A program made the position numbers and the translations under genes. Shown here piece after piece: positions 42,874 to 51,238 of a DNA stretch of 64,000 bases. Location of the stretch: contig NC_013204.1 in NCBI RefSeq assembly GCF_000024265.1, positions 3,461,001-3,525,000 of the forward strand, given 5' to 3'. This DNA comes from Eggerthella lenta DSM 2243 (lineage in GTDB: Bacteria; Actinomycetota; Coriobacteriia; Coriobacteriales; Eggerthellaceae). The first letter of the stretch is position 1. Every line of letters starts with the position of its first letter. The notes below the pieces were generated by a model. That model was not told the origin of the DNA. It made no database searches and saw only the letters and a program-made list of their open reading frames with translations.

Positions 42874-44085
42874 ATGGCGTATCGTGATCTAAGAAAAATC
42901 TTCCACGGTTATCCCAAGACGTACGCTACCGAATACGAGTCCAGGTTCAATTCCGACCAGTCGCATAAAGTCGGTTTCGACGTATCCGGGAGCCCTGCGT
43001 TTTTCGTCATGACTCCAGAGATCTACCAGGCGGCAATCGATGCTGCAAAAATCGACAAAGAGATCTACCAGCTCATTCTCTCTTTGCCTGGGAAAGCGAT
43101 ACAAAGCTATCGGGAGTCGAACCTTATCGATGAAATCGTTATCACCAACGAAATCGAAGGCGTACGATCTACAAGGCGCGAAATCGGAGACGTCCTCGAA
43201 CGACTGGAAGAAAACGACAAACGTGGACGCTTCCACGGTCTTGTTCAAAAATACCAAATGCTGAGCCGCGAGGAAGACATCGCAATCTGCACCTGCGCAG
43301 ATGTCAGAAGCATATACGACGACTTGGTCTTGGACGAGGTTGCACGCGACAATCCGGATCACGTTCCCGACGGAACCCTCTTCAGAAAAGGCCCTGTATC
43401 AGTATGCGACGCCACCGGTATCCCCATTCACAAGGGAATGGAGCCAGAATCGAAGATCACTCTTTGCCTTGAGAAAGCGCTCGATATTCTGAATGATACG
43501 GATATCGAACCTATCGCTCGCGTATCGCTGTTCCACTTTCTTTTCGGCTACATCCACCCCTTTTACGACGGAAACGGCAGAACAAACAGATTTATCAGCA
43601 GTTATGTTTTGTCGAAAGAGTACGAGCCATTGATTGGATTCCGGCTTTCTTATGCCGTAAAGCAGGACATTGAGAAATACTATAGAGGGTACACCGTCTG
43701 CGAACACCCCTTGAACAAGGGCGATCTGACCCCGTTCGTGATAGCATTTTCGGAAGTAATCGTTTCCGCCATGGAAAGCATGCGCAATTCCCTGAGGGAG
43801 CTCCGAAACATGCTCGAAGAGGGCGAGAGGATGGCGGAGATCGTGTTCGCAAAAGACGAGAAGGCCATCGAAATCGCCAGCGTTCTTGTGACAGCTGCGC
43901 TGTTCGCCTTCAACGGGATCACCATGGCGGAACTCACCTACACGTTCGACGCATCAAGGCAGACTATGTACAAGAAGCTCGCTCCCTTCAAAGAACGCGG
44001 TGTGCTCGTCGCGCAAAAAGAAGGACGTAAAACGTACTATCGGATGGACTTGGATGCCCTCAGGCGCCTCGCCGATCAGCAGTAG
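42874..44085 (+). CDS. Fic-domain protein with N-terminal inhibitory motif and C-terminal winged helix
   Basis: The 403-aa Fic enzyme AMPylates or otherwise modifies target proteins. The catalytic motif is HPFYDGNGRTNR near residue 228 (HxFxDGNGRxxR, intact). The inhibitory helix ITNEIEGVRSTRR near 88 matches (S/T)xxxE(G/N), so it is a class II, self-inhibited Fic. Residues about 335-403 form a winged-helix domain (GITMAELTYTFDASRQTMYKKL, GVLVAQKEGRKTYYRMDLD), a likely autorepressor that could bind the four-half-site operator just upstream. No separate antitoxin gene is present. GC content is lower than in neighbouring genes and suggests accessory origin. AAAGAAGG precedes the ATG. Confidence 0.93.
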   Translation: MAYRDLRKIFHGYPKTYATEYESRFNSDQSHKVGFDVSGSPAFFVMTPEIYQAAIDAAKIDKEIYQLILSLPGKAIQSYRESNLIDEIVITNEIEGVRSTRREIGDVLERLEENDKRGRFHGLVQKYQMLSREEDIAICTCADVRSIYDDLVLDEVARDNPDHVPDGTLFRKGPVSVCDATGIPIHKGMEPESKITLCLEKALDILNDTDIEPIARVSLFHFLFGYIHPFYDGNGRTNRFISSYVLSKEYEPLIGFRLSYAVKQDIEKYYRGYTVCEHPLNKGDLTPFVIAFSEVIVSAMESMRNSLRELRNMLEEGERMAEIVFAKDEKAIEIASVLVTAALFAFNGITMAELTYTFDASRQTMYKKLAPFKERGVLVAQKEGRKTYYRMDLDALRRLADQQ

Positions 44086-44105
44086 CAGAGTAGAGTTGCA
44101 GCTCG

Positions 44106-45830
44106 CTACAGCTTCTCCTCGTTCTTTTGCCTGTGGCGGATGACGAGGTTGCGCCACACCACGTAGGCACCGAGGACGAACGCGCCCACGTAGCCCAACA
44201 CGCCCAGCAGGGGCACGCCCAGAAACTGCGGGTGCATGTTCGTGGTAGCAAGCAGGCTCGATCCGATGAACAGCCCGGCGGAGATGAGCGCCATAGCCAC
44301 CGTCCCGCTGACGGAGTAGAGCGCGGCGATGGCGTCGATCGGGATGCCGAGGTCGGCGCCGACGCGAACCTGGCCGCGATCGATCATGTCGAGCGTGTGC
44401 GATGCCTGGGTGGGCAAGCGCACCGCGGCCTGCGCGGACGTCGCCGCGGTCGAGACGAACTCGCGCGCCTTGGTTTCGAACGCCTCCCAGGTGCGCTCGC
44501 GGCGCTTCACGTGGGCGGCGATGATGTCGATGACGCTGGTGTCGGGCGCGATGTCCACCAGCACGCCCTCGATGGTGACCATGCCGCGCGCCAGCAGGGT
44601 GAACGAAGGCGGCAGCGCCAGGTTCTGCGTCTGCAGCACGCCGAACACGTCCATCAGCGCCGAGCCCACGTTGATGTCGGCCAGGTTCACCGTGGTGTAC
44701 GAGACCAGCAGGTTGCCCAGCTGGCTGAGCAGCCGCCCGTGGTTGACCGGCCCCTCCGAGCGCACGGCGCCCAGCAGCGCTTCCATCAGCGCATACGGAT
44801 CGTTCTCGGCCACAGCGCGGAACATGCGCCCGATCAGCGCGCGCTCGAGCGCCGACAGCTGGCCCACCATCCCCAAATCGATCCACACGATGTCGTCGCC
44901 GCGCACGAGGATGTTGCCCGGATGCGGGTCGGCATGGAAGAACCCGTTGTCCACGATCTGCGTCACGAAGCTCTCGGCCAGGCGCTGGCCCAGCTTCGCC
45001 GGATCAAGGCCCATAGCGCGCAGGGCGGGAACGTCGTTGATCATGGGGCCCTCGACGAAGTCCATGACCAGCACGTCGTCGGAACTGAGGTGCGGATACG
45101 GGCGCGGGCTTTCCACTCCCGGCTGATCGTCGAGAAACTGGCGGAACCGCACGAGATTGTGCTGCTCGACGCAGAAGTCAAGCTCCTGGCGCGTCGTGCG
45201 CTCCAGCTCGGTGACCAGGTCGTCCAGCGACAGCTTGATGCCGTCGGTTGCACGGGTGAGCCCTACGAGCGCAACCGCCTGGCGGATGAGCGCGAGATCC
45301 TGCGTCATCTGCTCCACCACGTGCGGTCGACGCACCTTGATGGCCACGTACGACCCCGCCTTCGGAGCGTCGGCAGGCAACGGGACCGCCGCGGCGCCGG
45401 TGCCCGCTCCCGCATCGCCAACCGCATGCGGCGCGATGCGCGCCCGGTGCGCTTGGGCGATGGACGCCGATCCGAGCGGCTTCTCCTCGATGCACGAGAA
45501 CGTTTCCCGCCACGGATGCCCCAGCGATTCCTCGATGGTGGCGAGCACCGTGGAGAACGGCATGGGCGGCACGTCGGCGCGCAGCCGCTTGAACGCGTCG
45601 GCGTACGCGGGCGGGATGACGTCGCTGCGGTTCGCCGCGATCTGTCCCATCTTCACGAACGTCGGCCCCAAGTCCTCAAGCAAGCTGGTCGCCTTTTCCG
45701 GCGTGAGGCCCGACAGCACGCGATGCTGCCGCAGGATGCGCTCGATCTCGCGCAGGCGCCTCCCCGACCCCGACCCTTTGTCGCGTCGCGCCTCCACGGC
45801 CACCTGCGCCACTTCCTTGAGCGTGGCCAC
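44106..45830 (-). CDS. ABC1/UbiB-type atypical kinase
   Basis: The 574-aa protein starts at a GTG (45828-45830) behind GGAGGTG. The kinase-like domain carries the family KxGQ motif (GPTFVKMGQIAANRSDVIPP near residue 52), an A-rich loop (PLGSASIAQAHRARI near 118), KVRRPHV (lysine), and FFHADPHPGNILVRGDDIVWIDLG near 297, with a catalytic Asp/Asn and DLG. About 50 residues (AGTGAAAVPLPADAPKAG) are inserted between the A-rich loop and the lysine. Two C-terminal TM helices anchor it. UbiB/Coq8 relatives support quinone biosynthesis through ATPase activity. A menaquinone link is plausible but unproven. Confidence 0.92.
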   Translation of the reverse strand: MATLKEVAQVAVEARRDKGSGSGRRLREIERILRQHRVLSGLTPEKATSLLEDLGPTFVKMGQIAANRSDVIPPAYADAFKRLRADVPPMPFSTVLATIEESLGHPWRETFSCIEEKPLGSASIAQAHRARIAPHAVGDAGAGTGAAAVPLPADAPKAGSYVAIKVRRPHVVEQMTQDLALIRQAVALVGLTRATDGIKLSLDDLVTELERTTRQELDFCVEQHNLVRFRQFLDDQPGVESPRPYPHLSSDDVLVMDFVEGPMINDVPALRAMGLDPAKLGQRLAESFVTQIVDNGFFHADPHPGNILVRGDDIVWIDLGMVGQLSALERALIGRMFRAVAENDPYALMEALLGAVRSEGPVNHGRLLSQLGNLLVSYTTVNLADINVGSALMDVFGVLQTQNLALPPSFTLLARGMVTIEGVLVDIAPDTSVIDIIAAHVKRRERTWEAFETKAREFVSTAATSAQAAVRLPTQASHTLDMIDRGQVRVGADLGIPIDAIAALYSVSGTVAMALISAGLFIGSSLLATTNMHPQFLGVPLLGVLGYVGAFVLGAYVVWRNLVIRHRQKNEEKL

Positions 45831-45966
45831 GCCGCACCTCCTCGTCTCGCCTGTTCAACCTACATTCGACAGCCCAGCGTACCATGGCACCATGCGGCGA
45901 GTGCACCGGTTGCCCAGCGGTTATCGGACGGATGCCGAGCCGGAGGAAGACGGGCGGAAACGCACG

Positions 45967-45994
45967 CCGCCCCGGCCTGCGCAGACCGGGGCGG
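45967..45994. terminator. GC-rich hairpin
   Basis: CCGCCCCGG (45967-45975) pairs with CCGGGGCGG (45986-45994), about 120 bp downstream of the FAD reductase stop. Not followed by a clear U-tract. Confidence 0.5.
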
Positions 45995-46065
45995 TTGAAG
46001 GGGGCGCGACGCGGAGGGAGGGGAGAGAACGCGTGCGCCCCGTCGGATTGGATGATCGGTCGAGC

Positions 46066-46098
46066 GGCCGGCATGCGGGCGATCCCGCATGCCGGGCC
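46066..46098 (-). terminator. Strong hairpin downstream of FAD reductase
   Basis: GGCCGGCATGCGGG pairs with CCCGCATGCCGGGCC, 15 bp beyond the minus-strand stop. The long GC stem suggests a terminator or 3'-end stabiliser. Confidence 0.65.
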
Positions 46099-46112
46099 GA
46101 CGCCATTGCCGC

Positions 46113-47771
46113 TTACGCGTCGATCGTCTCGACGGCGTACTGCCCGGCCAGACGGCCGCCGCAGTAGGCGCACATAAGCGAGTAGCCTTCGTAGTCGCAG
46201 TACGGGGCGCTCATCAGCGTGCCGTTGTCGGCGCCGGCCACGTACAGGCCGGGGATGGCCACGCCCTCGCCGTCGATTGCTTGCAGACGGTCGTTCGTGC
46301 GGATGCCGCCGATGGTCACCCATGCGCTGGGCTCATACTGGAATGCGTAGAACGGGCCGGTGGTCACGGGCTGCAGGAAGCAAGCCGGCTTGTAGAACTG
46401 CTCGTCGTTGCCGTCGGCGCAGTAGCCGTTGTACTCGTCCAGCGTCTCGACCAGCTCGGGCGCGTCGATGGCCTGGGCCAGCGCCTCGATGGTGTCGGCC
46501 TTGAAAGCCCAGCCGGCGCTCACGGCATCATCGATGCTGCCCTGCACGTTCTCCAGCGGCTTGTCCTTGAGCGTCATCATGCCGGTGCGCCAGTTCACCT
46601 CGTCGGCGCCGCACAGCGTCCACGCGTCCTTGCCGGAATTCAAACCGTCCACGTACGCCTGGTCGACCACCGCGTAGTACTTGCCGCCGACCAGCGAGAT
46701 GGCCCCGCCCAGCGCCAGCGGCAGATTCGCGAACTTGCCCTCGTTCGAGAAGCGGCGGCCCTGGTTGTTCACCAGCAGCGTGCCGTAGATGCCGATGGTG
46801 AACGCGGCGCTCTTGCGGTCGTACAGGCCGTCGGCTTTCTGGTTGGAGCCGGTGAACTCGTTGCCCGCGATGCCCCACTGCGTGGACAGCTGACCGCCCG
46901 CAGCCTGCACCATGTCGATGCCCTCGCCCACGGACAGCACGTTGCCCAGCGGGTTCACGAAGGTGCCGAACTTCTCGCGCATCATGTCGACGTTGCCCAG
47001 GAAACCGCCCGTGGCCACGATGACGGCCTTCGCCTTCACGTCGGTCACGCCGTCGCCCTCGCACTGCACACCCGTGCATGCGCCGTCTTCCATGATGAGG
47101 CGCTTGCCCGCCGTGTTGAACAGGAACTCGCCCCCCTTGCTTTCCACGAACTCTTGGAGGGGCTTCATGCGATCCTCGCCCTTGGCCTGCGTCTTCGAGT
47201 CCTTCGGGTCGCTCTGGAAGTTGGCGCGCACGGACGCATGCCCTGCGCCGTAGTTGTCGGGACGCAGGCCGGTAGGCACGCCGAAGTCGTCGGTGAACTG
47301 GTCGACCGTCTCGCCGGAGATGGCGACGGCTGCCTTGACGGCCGCAGCGTTCGTGGACCAGTGCGCGTACTCCATAATATGGTTGAAGGCTTCCTCCACC
47401 GTGAACTCGACGCCGGCTTCCTGCTGCAGCTTCGAGCCCACCATGAACGGGCCGCCCGCCAGCGAGCCGTTGGCCACGCCCACGTTACCGCCCTTCTCGA
47501 TGACGACGACGCTCTTGCCGGCGCGCACGGCTTCGACCGCGGCCCACATGCCCGCGCCGCCCGCGCCCACGATGGCGATGTCGCATTCCTTCGTCTGATC
47601 GGCGGTCTGCATCGCGGAAGCTGCGTCGTCGGTCGCGCCCTTCGCGTCGGCGTTCGCGCTGCTTGACGCTTGCGGGGCGCATCCGGCAAGCGCGGCCGCG
47701 CCGCCCAGCGCCGCAACGCCGCCCAGCGTGAGGAAGCTGCGACGAGAAAGCCCGTTCTTTAAAGTAGCCAT
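46113..47771 (-). CDS. Tat-exported FAD-dependent reductase (fumarate-reductase flavoprotein family)
   Basis: The 552-aa protein starts with a Tat signal: SRRSFLTLGGVAALGGAAAL followed by AGCAPQ, so it may be lipid-anchored at the Cys. The FAD-binding domain has IAIVGAGGAGMWAAVEAVRAG and IEKGGNVGVANGSLAGG. The capping domain and the C-terminal FAD loop (WVTIGGIRTNDRLQAIDGEG, then IPGLYVAGADNG) follow. The C-terminal half ends in GYSLMCAYCGGRLAGQYA. It is a single-domain flavoprotein with no haem motifs, so electrons must come from a partner. Eggerthellaceae encode dozens of such enzymes acting on different extracellular acceptors; the substrate here is unknown. Divergent from a LuxR-type regulator. 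Confidence 0.92.
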   Translation of the reverse strand: MATLKNGLSRRSFLTLGGVAALGGAAALAGCAPQASSSANADAKGATDDAASAMQTADQTKECDIAIVGAGGAGMWAAVEAVRAGKSVVVIEKGGNVGVANGSLAGGPFMVGSKLQQEAGVEFTVEEAFNHIMEYAHWSTNAAAVKAAVAISGETVDQFTDDFGVPTGLRPDNYGAGHASVRANFQSDPKDSKTQAKGEDRMKPLQEFVESKGGEFLFNTAGKRLIMEDGACTGVQCEGDGVTDVKAKAVIVATGGFLGNVDMMREKFGTFVNPLGNVLSVGEGIDMVQAAGGQLSTQWGIAGNEFTGSNQKADGLYDRKSAAFTIGIYGTLLVNNQGRRFSNEGKFANLPLALGGAISLVGGKYYAVVDQAYVDGLNSGKDAWTLCGADEVNWRTGMMTLKDKPLENVQGSIDDAVSAGWAFKADTIEALAQAIDAPELVETLDEYNGYCADGNDEQFYKPACFLQPVTTGPFYAFQYEPSAWVTIGGIRTNDRLQAIDGEGVAIPGLYVAGADNGTLMSAPYCDYEGYSLMCAYCGGRLAGQYAVETIDA

Positions 47772-47963
47772 GTGAGGTCCCTCCTAAAGGATTCCCTGTG
47801 CGCTCGACCGTTCCGATCGAGCGGCGCGCCCTCCCGAGGCGCTGAGGAAAGCATGCCTCGCATCAGGCGGTTTGTCGCGGGTGAAGTCGCGCGCCGAGGG
47901 GTGAATCCGCGTTCACCCCTGCGCTCACCCCTGGTACAATGACACGACGAACAGGAGGTTCCC

Positions 47964-49421
47964 ATGAAATCAAGCGACGTGGTGCGCGCGCTGGCGCCCG
48001 CAGATCAGGCCGGCGAGGACGAGCCTCTGTCGGCGCTCATGTACCCGCTGCGCTTCTTGGGGATGGGCCTGCTCATCGCCTGGCTGTGCTGCACGCACGT
48101 CGCCTCCATCTTCCCGGGCGACGTGTTCGACCCCGCGCTGCGCTCGGCATTCGACACGGGCATGCGCATCGGCGACATCGGCACATTCCTCGCGTTCGTT
48201 CTATTCGCGCCGCGCATCGGGCGGCTGAGCAGGCACAAGGCGTTCTCGTGGGCAGCGGTCGCCCTTACGACGGCTGGCACGGCGGCGGTGGGCCTCGCGC
48301 TCATTCCCGGCGGGGTCGGCGAGGCGGTCATCATACCTGCCAGCATCGTCACCGCCATAGGCGGCGCTGTGCTGTTCTGCCTGTGGGCCGAAGCGTACAG
48401 CCAGATGGGAGCCACGCGCACGCTCATGTACGGCGCGCTGTCCTGCATCGCGGCAGCCGCGGCGTCGTTCCTCATCTCCACGATGGAGGCGCCGTTCGGC
48501 GTTATCGCCACCGCACTGCTGCCCCTCGCATCGCTGGCATGCGCGCACCTGAGCTTTCGCCTGTTGCCAACCGAGCGCGCCGTGGCGAAAGGGGTGCACT
48601 ACCCCATTCCGTGGAAGCTCATCGTGATCATGGCCATTGCAGGCTTGCTGTCCAGCTTCTCAGGCGCGTTCCTCTCGGCCACGGAATACGTCGGCGCCAT
48701 CCATCGCGTCGCGGCCACCGGCATCGTGGGCGTCGTGATTCTCGTGATGGCCGTTTCGAAGCGCGACCGCTTCGACGCGCGTTTCCTGGCGAAGGTGGGA
48801 CTGCCGGTCGCCGTCGTCGCATTCGCCGTCATCCCCTTCGTCGCCCCCATGCAGGGCTACATCGTGTCGGTGCTCATGCGGTTCGCTTACGTATGGTTCA
48901 CGTTCTTCGTGCTGCTCATGCTGGCGAACATCTGCTACCGCTTCGAGATTCCCAGCCTGCGGCTGTTCGCCATCGCGCGCGCGTCAAGCGAGGCTGCGCT
49001 GCTGGCAGGCATCCTGGTGCGACGCGCCCTGTGGCAGACCGACCTGCTGGCGGATCCGACGACGCTCGCGGGGTTCGCCTTGGCCGGCATCGTCTTGGTG
49101 CTGGTGTGCGTGGTCATCTGGATGAGCGAGAAGTCCGTGAACGGCGACTGGGGCGCGTCGGGCCTGTCGCTGGCCGACCGGCTGCACGTGCCGGGACCGC
49201 GCGAGCGCTTCATGAGCCGCTGCGACGACCTGGCCGCGCAGTACGACCTGACCGCCCGCGAAACCGAGATCATGGGGCTGATAGCCCAGCGGAAGAGCCG
49301 CGCCGAGATCGAGCAGGAGCTGTTCCTGTCGCAGAACACGGTGAAGACGCACGTGCGGCACCTGTACGCCAAGCTGGGCGTGCACTCGAAAACCGACGTC
49401 ATCGCGCTGTTCGAAGAGTGA
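47964..49421 (+). CDS. LuxR-type regulator with multi-helix membrane domain
   Basis: The 485-aa protein has about 12 hydrophobic segments in residues 25-400 arranged like a major-facilitator half-and-half (LRFLGMGLLIAWLCCTHVASI at the start). A C-terminal LuxR/GerE helix-turn-helix follows (LTARETEIMGLIAQRKSRAE, LFLSQNTVKTHVRHLYAKLG). This architecture is expanded in Eggerthellaceae, typically beside reductase genes. AGGAGG precedes the ATG. The 192-bp gap to the divergent FAD reductase gene probably holds both promoters. The inducer is likely the reductase's substrate, sensed at the membrane (inference). Confidence 0.93.
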   Translation: MKSSDVVRALAPADQAGEDEPLSALMYPLRFLGMGLLIAWLCCTHVASIFPGDVFDPALRSAFDTGMRIGDIGTFLAFVLFAPRIGRLSRHKAFSWAAVALTTAGTAAVGLALIPGGVGEAVIIPASIVTAIGGAVLFCLWAEAYSQMGATRTLMYGALSCIAAAAASFLISTMEAPFGVIATALLPLASLACAHLSFRLLPTERAVAKGVHYPIPWKLIVIMAIAGLLSSFSGAFLSATEYVGAIHRVAATGIVGVVILVMAVSKRDRFDARFLAKVGLPVAVVAFAVIPFVAPMQGYIVSVLMRFAYVWFTFFVLLMLANICYRFEIPSLRLFAIARASSEAALLAGILVRRALWQTDLLADPTTLAGFALAGIVLVLVCVVIWMSEKSVNGDWGASGLSLADRLHVPGPRERFMSRCDDLAAQYDLTARETEIMGLIAQRKSRAEIEQELFLSQNTVKTHVRHLYAKLGVHSKTDVIALFEE

Positions 49422-49440
49422 GGGCGCCGCTCTGCGAGCC

Positions 49441-49498
49441 CATCTTCGCCCGAAAAACACGCCACAGAGGGCTAATGCGTGTTTTTCGGGCGAAGATG
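49441..49498. repeat. Hairpin element, diverged copy 3
   Basis: Arms 49441-49462 and 49477-49498 are perfectly complementary (22 bp) with a 14-nt loop, the same loop length as copies 1 and 2. The arm aligns to them through CAT, TCG, CCC, AAA and ACACG. It lies 20 bp after the LuxR gene. Confidence 0.75.
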
Positions 49499-49550
49499 TT
49501 TCCCGGCGAGGTCGCAGTTGCAAGCCGCGCCCATGCTATGATGCTGCACT

Positions 49551-50528
49551 ATGGCACGCATCGTGAAACATAGCGAGCATCCTCTTTGGATGTACAAGGC
49601 CTTCCTCCTGGTGGCGGCTGCCATCTGGGGATTGGGCACCGTGGTCATCAAGTCGACCGTCGACGAGTTCCCGCCCGCATGGCTCGTCGGCGTGCGCTTC
49701 ACCGTGGCGGGCATCATTTTGGGCATCGTCATGTTGCCGCGGTTCAGAAAAGCGCTGGACCTCGACCACCTGAAAAAGGGCGCCATCCTGGGCGCGTTCC
49801 TGTTCCTCTCGTACTGGGCGAACTCCACGGGACTCACCGACACCACCGCCTCGAACAGCGCGTTCCTCACATCGCTGTACTGCGTGATCATCCCGTTTCT
49901 CGGATGGGCGCTGCGCGGGCCGCGCCCGACTCGCTTCAACATCGCCGCCGCCCTCGTGTGCGTGGCCGGCGTGGGCTGCGTCTCGTTCGCGGGGCTCTCG
50001 GGGTTCTCGCTGCGCTTCGGCGACCTGATCACGCTGCTGTCGGCGTTCTTTCTCAGCCTGCATGTGCTGTACACGGCGAAGTACGCGCGCGGTCGCGACA
50101 TGACGCTGCTCACGGTCGTGCAGTTCCTGGTGGCCGGCGTTCTGGGCTTCGGCGCCGGGCTTGCGTTCGAGCCCATGCCCGCGTTCGCCAGCTTGGGGCT
50201 GGACACGTGGGTGAGCCTGGGGTACTTGGCCGTGTTCGCCTCGTGCATCGCGCTGCTGCTGCAGAACTTCGCCGTCGCGCACGTCGACCCCGCGCCCGCA
50301 TCGCTGTTCCTGGCAACCGAGTCGGTGTTCGGCGTGACGTTCTCGGTGCTGTTCTTGGGCGAGATCCTCACCGGCCCGCTGTTCGCCGGGTTCGCCCTCA
50401 TCTTCGCCGGCATCGTGATCAGCGAATACCTCCCCTTGCGCGCAGAGAAGAAACGCCGAGCGCGCGCGATGAAACCGCAGGAAGCGGAAACCTTCCCGTT
50501 CGAAGACGACCCCGAGCGGGAAGCATAG
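49551..50528 (+). CDS. DMT superfamily (EamA) transporter
   Basis: The 325-aa protein has ten membrane helices in two EamA repeats. The repeat signatures are FLLVAAAIWGLGTVVIKS, with SNSAFLTSLYCVIIPFLGW in the first, and LGYLAVFASCIALLLQN, then FLATESVFGVTFSVLFLGE and FAGFALIFAGIVISE in the second. The last two are typical EamA helices 8 to 10. The tail is charged. Family members export or import metabolites and amino acids; the substrate is not predictable. The start could be ATG 49551 or MYKAF 13 codons later; the ribosome site is weak for both. Not in an operon. Confidence 0.9.
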   Translation: MARIVKHSEHPLWMYKAFLLVAAAIWGLGTVVIKSTVDEFPPAWLVGVRFTVAGIILGIVMLPRFRKALDLDHLKKGAILGAFLFLSYWANSTGLTDTTASNSAFLTSLYCVIIPFLGWALRGPRPTRFNIAAALVCVAGVGCVSFAGLSGFSLRFGDLITLLSAFFLSLHVLYTAKYARGRDMTLLTVVQFLVAGVLGFGAGLAFEPMPAFASLGLDTWVSLGYLAVFASCIALLLQNFAVAHVDPAPASLFLATESVFGVTFSVLFLGEILTGPLFAGFALIFAGIVISEYLPLRAEKKRRARAMKPQEAETFPFEDDPEREA

Positions 50529-50810
50529 CCTTTCCACCTCTCCGCCGCCGATCACCTTGCCAAGCCCCATCCCGATGTTTCACGTGAAGCATCGGGCGCT
50601 TCGAGATGCCGCTATCTGGCGGCGCAGGAAACGCGCTAGATTGAGCAGCAAAGCACGCAAGAACCGCGCTGGATCCAAGGGCAACCCGCATGGAATTCGC
50701 GTGAGAACTGGGTCAGATTAGCGCTAGATTGAGAAAGATTCGCGCTAGACGTGCGCCATCTGCGCGTAAGACGAGGTCGTTATACTAGGGACACGGCCTT
50801 GTTGGGCGGA
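50529..50810. other. Intergenic region with parS-like site and short repeats
   Basis: No gene is seen. It includes the parS-like palindrome at 50576-50591 and recurring GCGCTAGATTGAG/TTCGCGCTAGA words between 50630 and 50750. Confidence 0.5.
50576..50591. promoter_or_regulatory. parS-like site, one mismatch
   Basis: TGTTTCACGTGAAGCA differs from parS at one base and is flanked by CCCGA and TCGGG, extending the palindrome. Confidence 0.55.
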
Positions 50811-50869
50811 GAGGATAGCACCCTCTTTACATCCATTTCCGATTCTAGATAACGGAAGGGGGTGTCCTC
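50781..50869 (+). promoter_or_regulatory. -10 box and leader hairpin that sequesters the ribosome site of the 53-aa ORF
   Basis: TATACT at 50781-50786 is a candidate -10. In the leader GAGGATAGCACCCTCTT (50811-50827) can pair with AAGGGGGTGTCCTC (50856-50869), which contains the AAGGGGG ribosome-binding site, with one wobble and a small bulge. Such occlusion of the start is typical of type I toxin mRNAs. Confidence 0.5.
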
Positions 50870-50870
50870 T

Positions 50871-51032
50871 ATGGATGGATTGGTGTTCGACCTTACCGGA
50901 GTTATCTTGCAGGTTCTCTGCTTGCTCGCTGCTCTCTGCAACTTGGGAGTGGAGGCGGCTGCGCTTGTTCTGCAAGTTCAGTCGAAAGATAAACCCCGGT
51001 CGCCCCAAGGGGACGAACCGGGACCCAAATAA
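50871..51032 (+). CDS. 53-aa hydrophobic peptide, type I toxin-like
   Basis: A short ORF below usual calling limits: MDGLVFDLTGVILQVLCLL begins a single hydrophobic helix (residues about 8-36), followed by a polar, basic/Pro-rich end (QSKDKPRSPQGDEPGPK). AAGGGGG lies about 8 nt upstream of the ATG but is paired in a leader hairpin. A compact hairpin at 50995-51022 overlaps its 3' end. Size, helix position and hidden ribosome site resemble small membrane toxins of type I systems, but no homolog was recognised and an antisense RNA has not been shown. Another overlapping frame (50875 onward, 87 aa) looks non-coding. Confidence 0.45.
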   Translation: MDGLVFDLTGVILQVLCLLAALCNLGVEAAALVLQVQSKDKPRSPQGDEPGPK

Positions 51033-51238
51033 ATCCGAACCGCCGAAGCAAGTCCGAGGGCCGTGGGGAGTAACCAGCTCCCTGCGGCTCGCCTGCATTA
51101 TACGCGACACGCCCCGTAGCTTCAACCGATTACCGTGATGAGATAACTCACCCTATCGTGGCGAGATGGTTTCCTTTAGAATGGGGCGACGCGCTCGACA
51201 AGGACGACGCACATTCGCCTCATCACCCAGGACGCCTT

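Noticed and set aside
50875-51138. 87-aa ORF overlapping the 53-aa hydrophobic ORF
   Set aside because: Its translation has no hydrophobic pattern or domain and runs through the 3' hairpin; the frame starting at 50871 fits the ribosome site equally well and encodes a membrane helix.
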